A stretch of 64,000 nucleotides of DNA from Acetobacteraceae bacterium (GCA_947371015.1 CANBNK010000005.1:1-64000), one strand, 5' to 3'. Counted from the first letter of the stretch, positions 7,973 to 17,017 are shown. Numbers and translations are program-made. The notes: generated from the sequence alone by a model not told the origin.

Positions 7973-8998
7973 CTACCGCCGCGCGCTGACCAGCGCGAAA
8001 GGCACGTCCAGCGCCACCGGCTGCACGACCTCGGCGGTAAACCCCAGCGCGTCCAGCCATTCGGCATAGCGCTCGGGCGGCCGGTAGAAGCCGTGGAACA
8101 GCATGTCCTGCATCTGGGCGTAGCCCAGCGGGGCCTCGGCCGGCAGCGGCGTACGCTCGAAGATCAGCACCTGGCCGCCCGGCGGCAGCGCGGCATGGGC
8201 CAGGGCCAGGAAGCGCTGCGCCTCGGCATCCGGCCAGTCATGCAGCACGGATTTGAACAGCACCGCGTCATGGCCCTGCGGCAGCGGCTGCCGGCGCAGG
8301 TCCGTGGCGCCGAACGCAATGCGCGGCGTGGCGCCGACATGCCGCCTTCCCAGCACGCAGACCGCCGGCAGGTCCAGCACCGTCACCGCCAGGGCCGGAT
8401 GCGCGGCCGTCAGGTGCAGCGCCATCTCGCCGCTGTTGCCGCCGGGTTCCAGCAGGCGCCGGATGCCGGAGAAATCCTGCAGGGCCAGCAGCACCGGCGC
8501 CTCATGCCGGGTCAGCGCGGTGGTCAGCGCCATCCAGCGGGCGGTTGCCGCCAGCGCCGCGGCGTCCTCGCGCAGTGCCAGGTCGTAGCGGTACAGCGCG
8601 AAGATCTGCGCCTGGGCCATGAAGCCGGCGCGGTCGCGCAGCAGCGGGCCGAGATGGGCGTGGAAATCCGGCAGGGCCAGGGCGGCGGCTTCCAGCTTCG
8701 CCTGCATCAGCGCCAGATGGGGCAGGGCGGCACGAAAGCCGGGGGTCAGCGCTTCCCCGGCCGGGTCTGGCTGGGTGACATCGGCGCCGCGCAGCAGCGC
8801 CAGCAGCAGGGCCAGGCCGGGTGGCGGCAGGGTGGCGGTGGCGGCCAACTCGACATGGCTGGCCGGGCCTCCCACCAGTCGCTGGACCAGGCCGCAGCGC
8901 AACGCTTCCGCCAGGGCATGGGCGCCGGGGTAGTGCCGGGTGAAGGGCGCGGTCAGCCGGAAGGGGACCAGCGCCCGTTCCAGCGCGGCCTCATCCAC
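7973..8998 (-). CDS. SAM-dependent O-methyltransferase (Methyltransf_2 type)
   Basis: 341 residues. The N-terminal half is helical, as in the dimerisation domain of small-molecule O-methyltransferases. The SAM-binding glycine loop is E-P-G-G-N-S-G at about 184-190, slightly different from the usual D/E-x-G-G-G-x-G. Later motifs are VTVLDLP, the LHDWPDAEAQRFL block (His near the catalytic position) and LPPGGQVLIFERTPLP. It probably methylates a hydroxyl on a small aromatic or polyketide-like compound; the substrate is unknown. Its ATG overlaps the end of the upstream HlyD-like gene by 8 bp, so the two form one unit, convergent with the SecA-like gene. Its relation to the export locus is not established. 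Confidence 0.75.
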   Translation of the reverse strand: MDEAALERALVPFRLTAPFTRHYPGAHALAEALRCGLVQRLVGGPASHVELAATATLPPPGLALLLALLRGADVTQPDPAGEALTPGFRAALPHLALMQAKLEAAALALPDFHAHLGPLLRDRAGFMAQAQIFALYRYDLALREDAAALAATARWMALTTALTRHEAPVLLALQDFSGIRRLLEPGGNSGEMALHLTAAHPALAVTVLDLPAVCVLGRRHVGATPRIAFGATDLRRQPLPQGHDAVLFKSVLHDWPDAEAQRFLALAHAALPPGGQVLIFERTPLPAEAPLGYAQMQDMLFHGFYRPPERYAEWLDALGFTAEVVQPVALDVPFALVSARR

Positions 8999-9740
8999 CC
9001 GCCGGCGCCACCGAGACGACCCGGCAGCCGACGCCGGACGGCGTGGCCAGGTTGGGGTTGGGGATGACCACGCGGATGCGGAAGCTTCCCGAACTGCTGT
9101 CCAGCGCGCGGTCCACGATGCTGACGCGCCCGACCATGGTCTGCCCGACCGGCGGTGCCAGCGCCACGCTGGCCTGCATGCCCACCCGCAGCCGGCCGAA
9201 GGCCTCGGCCCGCAGCGTCACTTCCACATGCAGCGGGTCCAGGCTGATCAGCTCGGCAAAGGGTTCGGTGGCGACGTATTCGCCCTGGGTCACCCGGCGT
9301 TCCACCACAATGCCGGTCAGCGGGCTGTGGGTGGTGCGGCGTTCCAGTTCAACTCGGGCGCGGTTGGCTTCCAACTCGGCCAGCCGGGCTTCGGTGCGCA
9401 GGTCGTCGATCTCCTGCGCGGAAAGCATCTGGTTGCGCGTCATTTCCCGGTTGCGCGCCATCTTGCGGCGGGCGAACTCGGCCCGTTCGGAGGACAGGGT
9501 CAGCGCGGCGCGTTCCGGCTCACTCGCCAGTTCCAGCAGCACGTCGCCCAGCTTCACCAGATCACCACGCTCGAACGCCACGCGGCGCGCCAGGCCAGGC
9601 ACGGCGCTGGCCACCAGCACGCGGCGGCTGGGGTCCACCAGGCAGCTGAGTACTTCCTGGGGCGGCGGTTCATAGGCGGCGGGCTGGCCCCAGGCGGGCA
9701 CCGAGGCGAGTAGCAGGCAGCAGGCGAGCAGAGGGCGCAT
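8991..9740 (-). CDS. Soluble HlyD/RND-type periplasmic adaptor
   Basis: 249 residues from ATG 9740, chosen because it starts a clean signal peptide (MRPLLACCLLLASVPAWGQ). The mature part shows a lipoyl half (SAVPGLARRVAFERGDLVKLG), a short coiled coil (about 75-130), the returning lipoyl half (THSPLTGIVVERRVTQGEYV) and a beta-barrel segment. There is no membrane anchor apart from the signal peptide, so it should be periplasmic. RND adaptors normally neighbour a pump and a TolC; neither is present here, only the overlapping O-methyltransferase gene. It may serve the export genes at 2.0-7.9 kb, but strand and promoter differ, so this is a guess. Confidence 0.7.
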   Translation of the reverse strand: MRPLLACCLLLASVPAWGQPAAYEPPPQEVLSCLVDPSRRVLVASAVPGLARRVAFERGDLVKLGDVLLELASEPERAALTLSSERAEFARRKMARNREMTRNQMLSAQEIDDLRTEARLAELEANRARVELERRTTHSPLTGIVVERRVTQGEYVATEPFAELISLDPLHVEVTLRAEAFGRLRVGMQASVALAPPVGQTMVGRVSIVDRALDSSSGSFRIRVVIPNPNLATPSGVGCRVVSVAPAGG

Positions 9741-9916
9741 GCGGGTGTCCGGAGCGTGAGGGGGCAACACAGCATGGCCTACCCCGGGCGGGAAGGGGCA
9801 GGCCTGGGCCGGAGCGCGATTGCCGTGTGCAGCCCGGGGCCTGGTGCCGGCTTTCGCCAATTCCGCGCCAGGCGATCCGCCTGCTAGGGTGGGTGCAAAT
9901 CCTGGGGGAATGCTTC

Positions 9917-10891
9917 ATGCGCCAGTCGTCACGCCGTAGCCTGTTGTTCAGTCCGGCGCTGCTCGCCGCCGCGCCCGCCTGGGCGCAGGAGCAGCCCTGG
10001 CCGTCGCGGCAGGTGCGGATCGTGGTCGGCTTCGCCGCCGGCGGCGCCAACGACATCATGGCCCGGCTGCTGGCCAGCAAGCTGGGCGAGACCATGCCCG
10101 GCGCCACCTTCGTGGTGGAGAACCGCCCCGGCGCCGGCACCCTGCTGGCGGCCGAGCATGTCGCCCGCGCCGCGCCGGATGGCTACACCTTCCTCTATGC
10201 CTCCACCTCCACGCTGATCACGCCGCTGATCAACCGCGGCTCGACGCTGGATATCCCGCGCGACTTCACCGCCGTCATCATGGCGCAGAACTCGCCGCTG
10301 CTGCTGGTCTCGCGCCCGGACTTCCCGGCCCGCAACCTGGCCGAGGTGATCGCACTGGCCAAGCAGCGCGGTGGGCGCCTGACCATCTCCCACCCCGGCA
10401 GCGGCGGCATCAACCACCTGTCCCTGGCGGTGCTGATGCGCGATGCCGGAATCGAGCTGACCATGGTGCCGTACAACGGCAACCAGCCCTCCCTGACCGC
10501 CTTGCTGCGGGGCGATGTGGACCTGGCCAGCGATTCGCTGTTCGCCACGCGCAGCCTGCTGGAGAGCGGAACCATCCGCTCCATCGCCATCACCAGCGCG
10601 CAGCGGATCAGCACGCACCCGGCGGTGCCGACCTTCGCCGAGACCCTGCCTGGCTACGAGGTGACCTTCTGGGGCGGGCTGTTCGGGCCGCGCGGCACGC
10701 CCGCGCCGATCGTCGAGCGGCTGAACCACGAAGTGGACGCCATTCTGCGCCAGCCGGAGGTGGCCGCGCGGGTGCGCAGCTTCGGCGCCGACCCGATGGG
10801 CGGCAGCAGTGCCGACTATACCCGGGTGGTGGCGCAGGACTGGGAGCGCTGGGGCAAGGTCGTACGCGAGGTTGGCGTGCGCTCCGAATGA
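9917..10891 (+). CDS. Bug/TctC-family periplasmic solute-binding protein
   Basis: 324 residues. ATG 9917 is preceded by GGGGGAA with a 6-nt gap. The signal peptide is MRQSSRRSLLFSPALLAAAPAWAQ. The mature protein carries the family hallmarks: PSRQVRIVVGFAAGG near the N-terminus, ENRPGAGTLLAAEHVARAAPDGYTF, and the late FAETLPGYE / FGPRGTPAPIV blocks. Bug proteins bind carboxylates or small polar metabolites, classically for TctAB membrane partners, but most are orphans, as here. It is expressed away from the divergent HlyD-like gene; the 176-bp gap between them holds no motif I recognise. Confidence 0.9.
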   Translation: MRQSSRRSLLFSPALLAAAPAWAQEQPWPSRQVRIVVGFAAGGANDIMARLLASKLGETMPGATFVVENRPGAGTLLAAEHVARAAPDGYTFLYASTSTLITPLINRGSTLDIPRDFTAVIMAQNSPLLLVSRPDFPARNLAEVIALAKQRGGRLTISHPGSGGINHLSLAVLMRDAGIELTMVPYNGNQPSLTALLRGDVDLASDSLFATRSLLESGTIRSIAITSAQRISTHPAVPTFAETLPGYEVTFWGGLFGPRGTPAPIVERLNHEVDAILRQPEVAARVRSFGADPMGGSSADYTRVVAQDWERWGKVVREVGVRSE

Positions 10892-10904
10892 CGGTTGCGC
10901 GGCG

Positions 10905-11026
10905 CTAGTGTCCTGATTCCGAAGTCCTGCGGCCTTCGTTATCCGGCCACTGGCCTTTGTTTTCAGTGGCCTGCTGATCCGCTGCGTTCGTGGATAAACC
11001 CACGAACTTCGCGGGCAGGACACTAG
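10905..11026. mobile_element. 122-bp MITE-like element with 11-bp perfect terminal inverted repeats
   Basis: The ends are CTAGTGTCCTG (10905-10915) and its exact reverse complement CAGGACACTAG (11016-11026). Inside are two perfect 8-bp hairpins: GGCCACTG/CAGTGGCC (10945-10971, 11-nt loop) and GTTCGTGG/CCACGAAC (10986-11007, 6-nt loop). There is no coding capacity. The sequence is visibly less GC-rich than its neighbours. It lies between a Bug gene and a hydrolase gene. A CTAG at each edge would fit insertion at a CTAG or TA target, as known for some IS5/IS630-type elements; the parent transposon is not in the window. Confidence 0.6.
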
Positions 11027-11073
11027 GGCCGGCGCCGAGACTGGGCGGGACAACGACGCAGGGGAGACATGCG

Positions 11074-11823
11074 ATGCCATTCTACGAACGCGGCGACGTC
11101 CGCATCCATTATGAGGAAGTCGGCAGTGGCTTTCCGCTGCTGATCATCCCCGGCGGTGGCCTGAACTCCGCGATTCCCTTCGTGACCGAACGCGGGCCGT
11201 TCAACCCGCTGGCGCTGTTCAGCGACGAATATCGCTGCATCACGCTGGACCTGCGCAACGCCAATGGCGGCACCTCCTCCGGCCCGCTGGAGGTTGACCG
11301 CCCTTGGGATTCGCACACTGACGACCAGCTTGGCCTGATGGACCACCTGGGCATCAGCCAGTTCATGGTGATGGGCTTCTGCATCGGCGGCCCCTTCATC
11401 TGGAACCTGCTGCAACGGGCGCCGGAGCGCATTGCCGCGGCAGTGCTGGTGCAGCCCAGCGGCTTCCGGCCAGAACTGCCGGAGCTGTTCTTCGAGGGCA
11501 ACATGACCGGCTGGGGGCCTGCCCTGTGCGCCCAGCGGCCGGATATCAGCATGGCGACGGTCGAGGCCTACCTGGCGCGGATGTACCGCAGCAACCCCGA
11601 CTTCGTGCTGACCGCGACCCGCGACTTCGTCCGCAGCTGCCAAACGCCCGTGCTGGTGCTGCCGGACGACATCCCAGCGCACCCCTACGCCGTGGCGATG
11701 GAAAGCGCGATGCTCGCGCCGAATGGCCAGGTCAGCCTGTACCCCTGGAAGGAGCCAGCAGCGCGGCTGCCGCTGGCGCTGCGGCATATCCGCAGCTTCC
11801 TGCGGTCGCACCGCCCGACATAG
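11074..11823 (+). CDS. Alpha/beta hydrolase with Cys nucleophile elbow
   Basis: 249 residues. ATG 11074 follows GGGGAGA with a 6-nt gap. The alpha/beta-hydrolase pattern is clear: oxyanion-region PGGGL (27-31), TLDLRNANGG, and a nucleophile elbow G-F-C-I-G-G (101-106) with Cys103 where serine is usual, as in dienelactone hydrolases. The substrate cannot be named. The gene lies directly downstream of the MITE-like element and converges on the GMC oxidoreductase gene with only 3 bp between their ends. Confidence 0.75.
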   Translation: MPFYERGDVRIHYEEVGSGFPLLIIPGGGLNSAIPFVTERGPFNPLALFSDEYRCITLDLRNANGGTSSGPLEVDRPWDSHTDDQLGLMDHLGISQFMVMGFCIGGPFIWNLLQRAPERIAAAVLVQPSGFRPELPELFFEGNMTGWGPALCAQRPDISMATVEAYLARMYRSNPDFVLTATRDFVRSCQTPVLVLPDDIPAHPYAVAMESAMLAPNGQVSLYPWKEPAARLPLALRHIRSFLRSHRPT

Positions 11824-11826
11824 CCG

Positions 11827-13458
11827 TTACGCCGCCAGCTGCTGCCCCTGCGCGGCGGCGCGCAGCACCATCTCGGCGCATTTCTCGCCGATCATGATGC
11901 AGGGCGCATTGGTGTTGCCGCTGGTCAGCGTCGGCATGATCGAGGCGTCCGCCACGCGCAGCCCCTCGATGCCATGCACCCGGAGCTCGTTGTCCACCAC
12001 CGCCATCGCATCCGGCCCCATGCGGCAGGTGCCGACGGGGTGGTAGGTGGTCTCGGCGTTGTTGCGCACCCATTCCAGCAGGTCCGCGTCGGACTGCACC
12101 TGGGCACCGGGGGCGATCTCCTCGCCGGTGATCTCCTTCAACGGAGATGCCGCCATTAGCTCCCGCCCCTTGCGGATCGCGGCCAGCAGGCCGTCGCGGT
12201 CATGCTGCGTGGACAGGAAGTTGAAGCGGATGGCCGGCGGCGCGGATGGGTCGGCCGACTTGATATGGACCGAGCCAGTGCTTTCGGACCGCAGCACGTT
12301 GATGTTCATGGTGATGCCGCGCCGCTTGGCCACGCGGCGTTCGTGGTTCACCATTTCATACAGGAAGGGCAGCACGGAAATGGTGGCGTCCGGCGCCTCC
12401 AGCCCTTCGCGCGTGCGAAAATACAGCCGGATCGGCACCGCCGTGCGGGCCAGGAAGCCTTCGCGCTTCAGCGCGTATTTCAGCGCCTCCCGCGCCAAGC
12501 GCCAGCCGCGGGCATTGTCGTTGAAGGTGGCGTTGCGTTCGGTGATGGCGAACTTCACCCGCGGCGAATAGTGGTCGCGCAGCCCTTCGCCGACGCCCTG
12601 CAGCTCATGCAATGGCGTGATGCCGAGCGATTGCAGCAGCTCCGGCTGGCCGATGCCCGACAGCTCCAGCAGCTTGGGCGAGTTGATCGAGCCGTTGCAG
12701 ACGATCACCTCGCGCGTCGCCCGCGCCTCGCGCATCTCGCCGCCGACGCGGTAGCGCACGCCGACGCAGCGCTTGCCTTCCAGGATCAGCGTCTCCGCCA
12801 TCGCGCCGGCTTCGATCCGCAGGTTCGGCCGGCCACGCGCGGGGTCCAGGTAGCAATAGGCGGTGCTTTGCCGGCGGCCCTTGGCGATGGTGACCTGCGA
12901 CATGCCGATGCCCTCCTGCTTCGCCCCGTTCAGGTCGGGGTTGAAGGGCAGGCCGATGGCGCCGGCCGCGGTGATCATCTTCTCCAGCAGCGGCACCTGA
13001 TTGCGCGGCGTATCGGTCACGCGCAGCGGGCCGCTGCGGCCGCGCAGGTCGTCGGAGCCGCCGTCATAGCTTTCCATGCGCTTGAATACCGGCAGCACGT
13101 CGTCCCAGCTCCAGCCGCGATTACCCAGCTGCGCCCAATGGTCATAGTCCTGCGGTTGGCCGCGCATGAAGACCATGCCGTTGATGGAGCTGGTGCCGCC
13201 GAGCATGCGGCCGCGCGGCACCTCGATGCGCCGGCCACCGGAGCCGGCATCGGGCTCGGCCGAGAAGCACCAATTGACCGCGGGGTTGTCGATGAGCTTG
13301 GAGACGCCGGCGGGAATGCGCGACCAGAAATAGCCGGAGCCCTCGGTGCCCGCTTCCAGCAGCAGCACCTGGTACGTGCCACTCTCGCTCAGCCGGCTGG
13401 CGATGGTGGCGCCCGACGAGCCGGCACCGATGACGATGAAATCCGGCGTCTCGGTCAT
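11827..13458 (-). CDS. GMC-family FAD-dependent alcohol/choline dehydrogenase
   Basis: 543 residues; ATG 13458 has GGGGGAA upstream. The N-terminal Rossmann motif is VIGAGSSGATIASRLSES (G11-G16). The GMC signature blocks are GGTSSINGMVFMRGQPQDYD and SGIGQPELLQSLGI. The C-terminal catalytic region contains TYHPVGTCRMG with the active-site His, and NTNAPCIMIGEKCAEM with the second residue of the pair. Such enzymes oxidise primary alcohols to aldehydes with FAD. It is the last gene of an eight-gene minus-strand operon of ring-cleavage type, 56 bp after the allantoinase-like gene. The substrate is probably a hydroxylated intermediate of that pathway (inference). Confidence 0.85.
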   Translation of the reverse strand: MTETPDFIVIGAGSSGATIASRLSESGTYQVLLLEAGTEGSGYFWSRIPAGVSKLIDNPAVNWCFSAEPDAGSGGRRIEVPRGRMLGGTSSINGMVFMRGQPQDYDHWAQLGNRGWSWDDVLPVFKRMESYDGGSDDLRGRSGPLRVTDTPRNQVPLLEKMITAAGAIGLPFNPDLNGAKQEGIGMSQVTIAKGRRQSTAYCYLDPARGRPNLRIEAGAMAETLILEGKRCVGVRYRVGGEMREARATREVIVCNGSINSPKLLELSGIGQPELLQSLGITPLHELQGVGEGLRDHYSPRVKFAITERNATFNDNARGWRLAREALKYALKREGFLARTAVPIRLYFRTREGLEAPDATISVLPFLYEMVNHERRVAKRRGITMNINVLRSESTGSVHIKSADPSAPPAIRFNFLSTQHDRDGLLAAIRKGRELMAASPLKEITGEEIAPGAQVQSDADLLEWVRNNAETTYHPVGTCRMGPDAMAVVDNELRVHGIEGLRVADASIMPTLTSGNTNAPCIMIGEKCAEMVLRAAAQGQQLAA

Positions 13459-13514
13459 AAGCGTTTCCCCCTGCGATGCGTCATGGTTGCCGACAAGGGC
13501 AGGGGCCGCAAGCC

Positions 13515-14933
13515 TTAGCCGGGCAGGCGCACGATCGCCTGCATGGTCTTGTCGGTGTTGCGCGGCTGGGCCGGCGGCATCTGCTGGATGGCATGGACCG
13601 ACTGGCCCCAACCCTCCGTGCCCTCCACCAGCGCGCGGTTGCGCAGGATGAAGCGGCCGCGCACCAGGGTGTGGATCGGCAGGCCCTTCACCCGGCGGCC
13701 ATGCCAGGGCGAGATCTTGGAGCGCGAATGCAGCGCGGCGTCGTCCAGCACCATGTCCTGGCCGAGATCGACCAACGCCAGGTCGGCATCGGCGCCGGGC
13801 TGGATCGTGCCCTTGCGCGGGAACAGGCCCCAGTTGCGCGCGGGGTTATAGGCGCTCCAACGGACATAGTCGCAGATGGTCGCGCGGCCGGCGCTGACCT
13901 GGCTCAGCATCAAGGACATCTGCGTCTCGACGCCGGGGAAACCGCAATCCACCGACCAAATGTCGTTGCGCGTCTTTTCCGGCGGCGCGTGCGGCGCGTG
14001 GTCGGTGGCGATCATGTCCACCGTGCCGTCCATCAGCGCGTTCCACAGCGGCACCTGGTTCTCCACTTCCCGCACCGGCGGGTTGACGCGGATGACGCCG
14101 CCGCAGCGGGCGTAGTCATCGGCCGAAAGGAACAGGTAGTGCGGGCAGGTCTCCCCGGTGATGTCGACGCCGCGCGCCTTGGCGTCGGCCAACGGGCGCA
14201 GCTCGGCAGCGGAGGAGATGTGCAGGATGTGGATGCGCGCCCCGGTCCATTCCGCCAGCACGGCGGCGCGGCTGACCGCTTCGGTCGCAACCACGGCGGG
14301 GCGGGCGGCCAGGTGGGCCAGCGCATCGGTGCGGCCGGCGGCGCGCATCCGCGCCTCGCGCCGGGCCATGATGCTGGCGGTCTCGGCATGCAGCGAGATG
14401 CGCTTGCCGGTGGGGGCCACGACCTCGAAGGCTTCCAGCATGGCCCCGGTGTCGGGCGTGGCCAGCTTGCCGAAGGTCTCCCCCATGTAGAGCTTGAAGC
14501 CGATGATGCCGCCGGCGACCATCTCCGGCACCTGCTCGATGCTGCTTTCGCCGAGATAGGCGTAGAGCCCGTAGTCGATGCGCGCGCGGCTGCCGGCGAT
14601 GGCGTGCTTTTCGGCCAGCGCCTGCGCGTTGGCGGTGGCGGGCACGGTGTTGGGCATGTCGAAGACGGTGGTGACGCCGCCGAAGGCCGCGGAGGTGGTG
14701 CCGGTGTCCCAGTCCTCCTTGTGGGTGTAGCCGGGGTCGCGGAAATGCACATGCACGTCGATGGCGCCAGGCAGCACGTGCAGGCCGCTGGCGTCCAGCG
14801 TTTCCTTCGCGGCCGGCATGGCCTCCGGCGCGCCGATGGCGAGGATGCGGCCACCGGCGATGGCCAGACTGGCGTCCACGATGCCATCGGGGTGGACGAT
14901 GCGGCCGTTATGGATGACCAGGTCGGCAAGCAT
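13515..14933 (-). CDS. Dihydroorotase/allantoinase-family cyclic amidohydrolase
   Basis: 472 residues from ATG 14933. It has the full binuclear-metal set: H61-x-H63 (DVHVHFRDPG), the carboxylated lysine K147 in GFKLYMGE, H182 (SLHAET), H238 (ILHISS) and D311 (ATDHAPH). The block TCPHYLFL and the general length fit allantoinase, hydantoinase or dihydropyrimidinase-like enzymes better than short pyrC dihydroorotases. It opens cyclic amides such as hydantoins, allantoin or dihydropyrimidines. It starts 11 bp after the SDR gene. In this operon it suggests a nitrogen-containing substrate, since extradiol dioxygenase genes precede it. Confidence 0.85.
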   Translation of the reverse strand: MLADLVIHNGRIVHPDGIVDASLAIAGGRILAIGAPEAMPAAKETLDASGLHVLPGAIDVHVHFRDPGYTHKEDWDTGTTSAAFGGVTTVFDMPNTVPATANAQALAEKHAIAGSRARIDYGLYAYLGESSIEQVPEMVAGGIIGFKLYMGETFGKLATPDTGAMLEAFEVVAPTGKRISLHAETASIMARREARMRAAGRTDALAHLAARPAVVATEAVSRAAVLAEWTGARIHILHISSAAELRPLADAKARGVDITGETCPHYLFLSADDYARCGGVIRVNPPVREVENQVPLWNALMDGTVDMIATDHAPHAPPEKTRNDIWSVDCGFPGVETQMSLMLSQVSAGRATICDYVRWSAYNPARNWGLFPRKGTIQPGADADLALVDLGQDMVLDDAALHSRSKISPWHGRRVKGLPIHTLVRGRFILRNRALVEGTEGWGQSVHAIQQMPPAQPRNTDKTMQAIVRLPG

Positions 14934-14944
14934 GGCGGCGTCCT

Positions 14945-15736
14945 TCACAGCATGGCCCAGCCGCCATCCACCGGCAGGTCGGTGCCGGTGATCTGGCGGG
15001 AGACGGGGGAGGCGAGGAAGAGGCAGGCATTGGCCACGTCCGCATCCACGGTGATGCGGCGCAGCGCGTATTCCTCGGCGTGGCGCTGAATGGCTTCGTC
15101 CTCGGAGATGCCGTGCTTCGCCATCAGCGTCGGCACCACCTTGGTGCGGAAACGCTCGCCATCCACCATGCCCGGCGCCACCAGGTTGACGTTGATGCCG
15201 TGCGGCCCGGCTTCCAGCGCCATCGACTTGGTGATGCCGCGCAGCCCCCATTTGCTGGCGGAATACGCCATGCGCCCGGCGCGGCCACGCATGCCGAAGG
15301 TGCCGCCGACATTGACGATGCGGCCTTCGCCACGCGCGATCATGCCCGGCAGCACCGCGCGCATGGTGTTGAAGCAGCCGGCCATGTTCAGCGTGACGAT
15401 CTCGTCGAACTCGTCGCGCGTGGTTTCCCAGCCGGTCTTGCCCATAGGTCCGGCGCCGCCGGCGACGTTGACCAGGATGTCGATGCCACCGAGGGCTTCG
15501 ATGGCCTCATCCACCACCGCCTGGCACTGCGCCGTATCCGTCAGGTCGCAGGCGGCCACGCGCACGCGGCGGCCCATCGCGCGGGCTTCCTCGGCGACGG
15601 GTTCGATGGCGGCGATGTCGCGCCCGGCCAGCACCAGGTCGCAGCCTTCCCGCGCGAAGGCTAGAGTGATGGCGGCGCCCATGCCCTTGGCGGGGCCGGT
15701 GATCAGCGCGACCTTGCCGGCGATCTGCAGGTCCAT
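14945..15736 (-). CDS. Short-chain dehydrogenase/reductase (SDR)
   Basis: 263 residues, the classical SDR length. The NAD(P)-binding motif TGPAKGMG is at about 14-21, NVAGG near 90, and the catalytic Y-S-A-S-K tetrad near 158-162. The C-terminal DLPVDGGWAML is typical. It oxidises or reduces an alcohol/ketone in the surrounding catabolic operon. It follows the amidohydrolase gene by 4 bp. The substrate cannot be determined from sequence. Confidence 0.85.
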   Translation of the reverse strand: MDLQIAGKVALITGPAKGMGAAITLAFAREGCDLVLAGRDIAAIEPVAEEARAMGRRVRVAACDLTDTAQCQAVVDEAIEALGGIDILVNVAGGAGPMGKTGWETTRDEFDEIVTLNMAGCFNTMRAVLPGMIARGEGRIVNVGGTFGMRGRAGRMAYSASKWGLRGITKSMALEAGPHGINVNLVAPGMVDGERFRTKVVPTLMAKHGISEDEAIQRHAEEYALRRITVDADVANACLFLASPVSRQITGTDLPVDGGWAML

Positions 15737-15740
15737 AACG

Positions 15741-16694
15741 TCAGCCGCCAGACAGCAGGTTCGGCATCAGCCGCAGCGCATTGCCACGTTCGATCTTCGC
15801 CAGCACGTCAGCATCCAGCTCCAGCGCGCCGAGGCCCTTCACCGTCGCCGTCATGGTGTCCTCCGGCGCGAAGGGATAGTCGCTGGCGAACAGCACCTGC
15901 TCGGGCGGGATCACTTGCAGCATCGGCCCGAAGGCAAGCGGATTGGCCGAGAGTGCGACGTCGAAGTAGAGCCGGCTCAGTTCCGCCATGACGCCATCCG
16001 GCACCCCTTCGCGGAATTCCGGCCGGCGTTCCAGCCGGGCGATGCGCTGCGCCAGGAAGGGCACGGCGCCGCCGGCATGGGAGAAGATGCTGCGCATGTT
16101 GCGGTGCTTCGCCAGCACGCCGGAGAACAGCAGGTCCGCAATGGCGCGCGTGGTGTCGAACGGGAATTCCAGCGTGGCGGCGGGCAGGCCGGGCGGCATC
16201 ATCGGCGCCGGGCCGACGCAGGGGTGGAAGAAGGCCAGCGCGCCACGGCGGTTGAGTTCCGCATAGATCGGCGCGAACTCGGCGTTGCCGGGGTAGCGGC
16301 CGCCATAGTTGGTCATCAGGCAGATGCCGTCGGCGTGCAGCACGTCCAGCGCGTAGGCGATCTCATCGAGGCTGGCGGCCACATCCGGCAGCGGCAAGCT
16401 GGCGAAAAAGCCGAACTTGCCGGGGAAGCGGCGGCGCAGATCGGCGGCGTATTCATTGGTCGCGCGAGCCAGCTCCCGCGCCTGGCCTGCATCGCCGAAC
16501 CAGACGCCGGGCGCCGAGATCGACACCACGGCTGTGCCGATGCCGTTGCGCTCCATCGCTTCCAGCGAAAGCTCCGGGCTCCAGGGCGGCGTCTTGCCGG
16601 AGACCATCAGCGGGCCGATGCGCTCCTCCCCGGCGATGCGGACATAGTCCGGCGGCAGGATGTGGTGCTGGATGTCGATACGATGCGCAGCCAT
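15741..16694 (-). CDS. ACMSD-like amidohydrolase (Amidohydrolase_2)
   Basis: 317 residues from ATG 16694, which overlaps the upstream stop as TGATG. The metal-binding start is DIQHHILPPDY, followed by internal FFHP, IFSHAGGAVPF and the late FASDYPF aspartate. These fit the aminocarboxymuconate-semialdehyde decarboxylase / resorcylate decarboxylase group of metal-dependent decarboxylases and hydrolases, which act on ring-cleavage products or aromatic acids. Its place directly after the LigA/LigB-type genes supports a role on the product of extradiol cleavage. Hydratase activity (LigJ-like) is an alternative. Confidence 0.8.
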   Translation of the reverse strand: MAAHRIDIQHHILPPDYVRIAGEERIGPLMVSGKTPPWSPELSLEAMERNGIGTAVVSISAPGVWFGDAGQARELARATNEYAADLRRRFPGKFGFFASLPLPDVAASLDEIAYALDVLHADGICLMTNYGGRYPGNAEFAPIYAELNRRGALAFFHPCVGPAPMMPPGLPAATLEFPFDTTRAIADLLFSGVLAKHRNMRSIFSHAGGAVPFLAQRIARLERRPEFREGVPDGVMAELSRLYFDVALSANPLAFGPMLQVIPPEQVLFASDYPFAPEDTMTATVKGLGALELDADVLAKIERGNALRLMPNLLSGG

Positions 16695-17017
16695 CAAGGC
16701 TTCTCCGGAATGCTGGCGATACTGCCGGTGAGCGACGCGACCAGGCGGTTGGAAGCCTCGATGGCGCCGCCGCCGGCGTCGTTGCCCCAGATGAAGCGGG
16801 AGAGTTGCCCGCCGAGATAGGGATGCATCCCCAGGTCGTACAGCGCGCGGAAGTCGCGCTGCTCAATGGCGCGACGCTCGGCCGGCAGCATGGTCGTGTA
16901 GCGGTCCAGCACGGCGGCTTCGTTCTGCTTGAACAGCGCGCGCAGCGCCGGGTCCCACTTCAAGTCCTGCACCAGGTCGTGCGCGGCCAGGCTGGGGTCA
17001 TAGGTTTCCCAGGACAT
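16694..17017 (-). CDS. LigA-like small subunit of class III extradiol dioxygenase
   Basis: 107 residues from ATG 17017 (MSWETYDPSLAAHDLVQDLK); the start overlaps the upstream LigB stop as TGATG. The short helical sequence with RYTTMLPAERRAIEQRDFRALYDLGMHPYLGG matches the alpha subunit of protocatechuate 4,5-dioxygenase (LigA superfamily). That subunit caps the active site of LigB. The known LigA is somewhat longer, about 139 residues. The paired arrangement with the next gene upstream makes the assignment solid. Confidence 0.8.
   Translation of the reverse strand: MSWETYDPSLAAHDLVQDLKWDPALRALFKQNEAAVLDRYTTMLPAERRAIEQRDFRALYDLGMHPYLGGQLSRFIWGNDAGGGAIEASNRLVASLTGSIASIPEKP

Noticed and set aside
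13515-14933. pyrC dihydroorotase of pyrimidine synthesis
   Set aside because: The length and the catabolic operon context fit allantoinase/hydantoinase-like enzymes better, and no other pyr gene is near.
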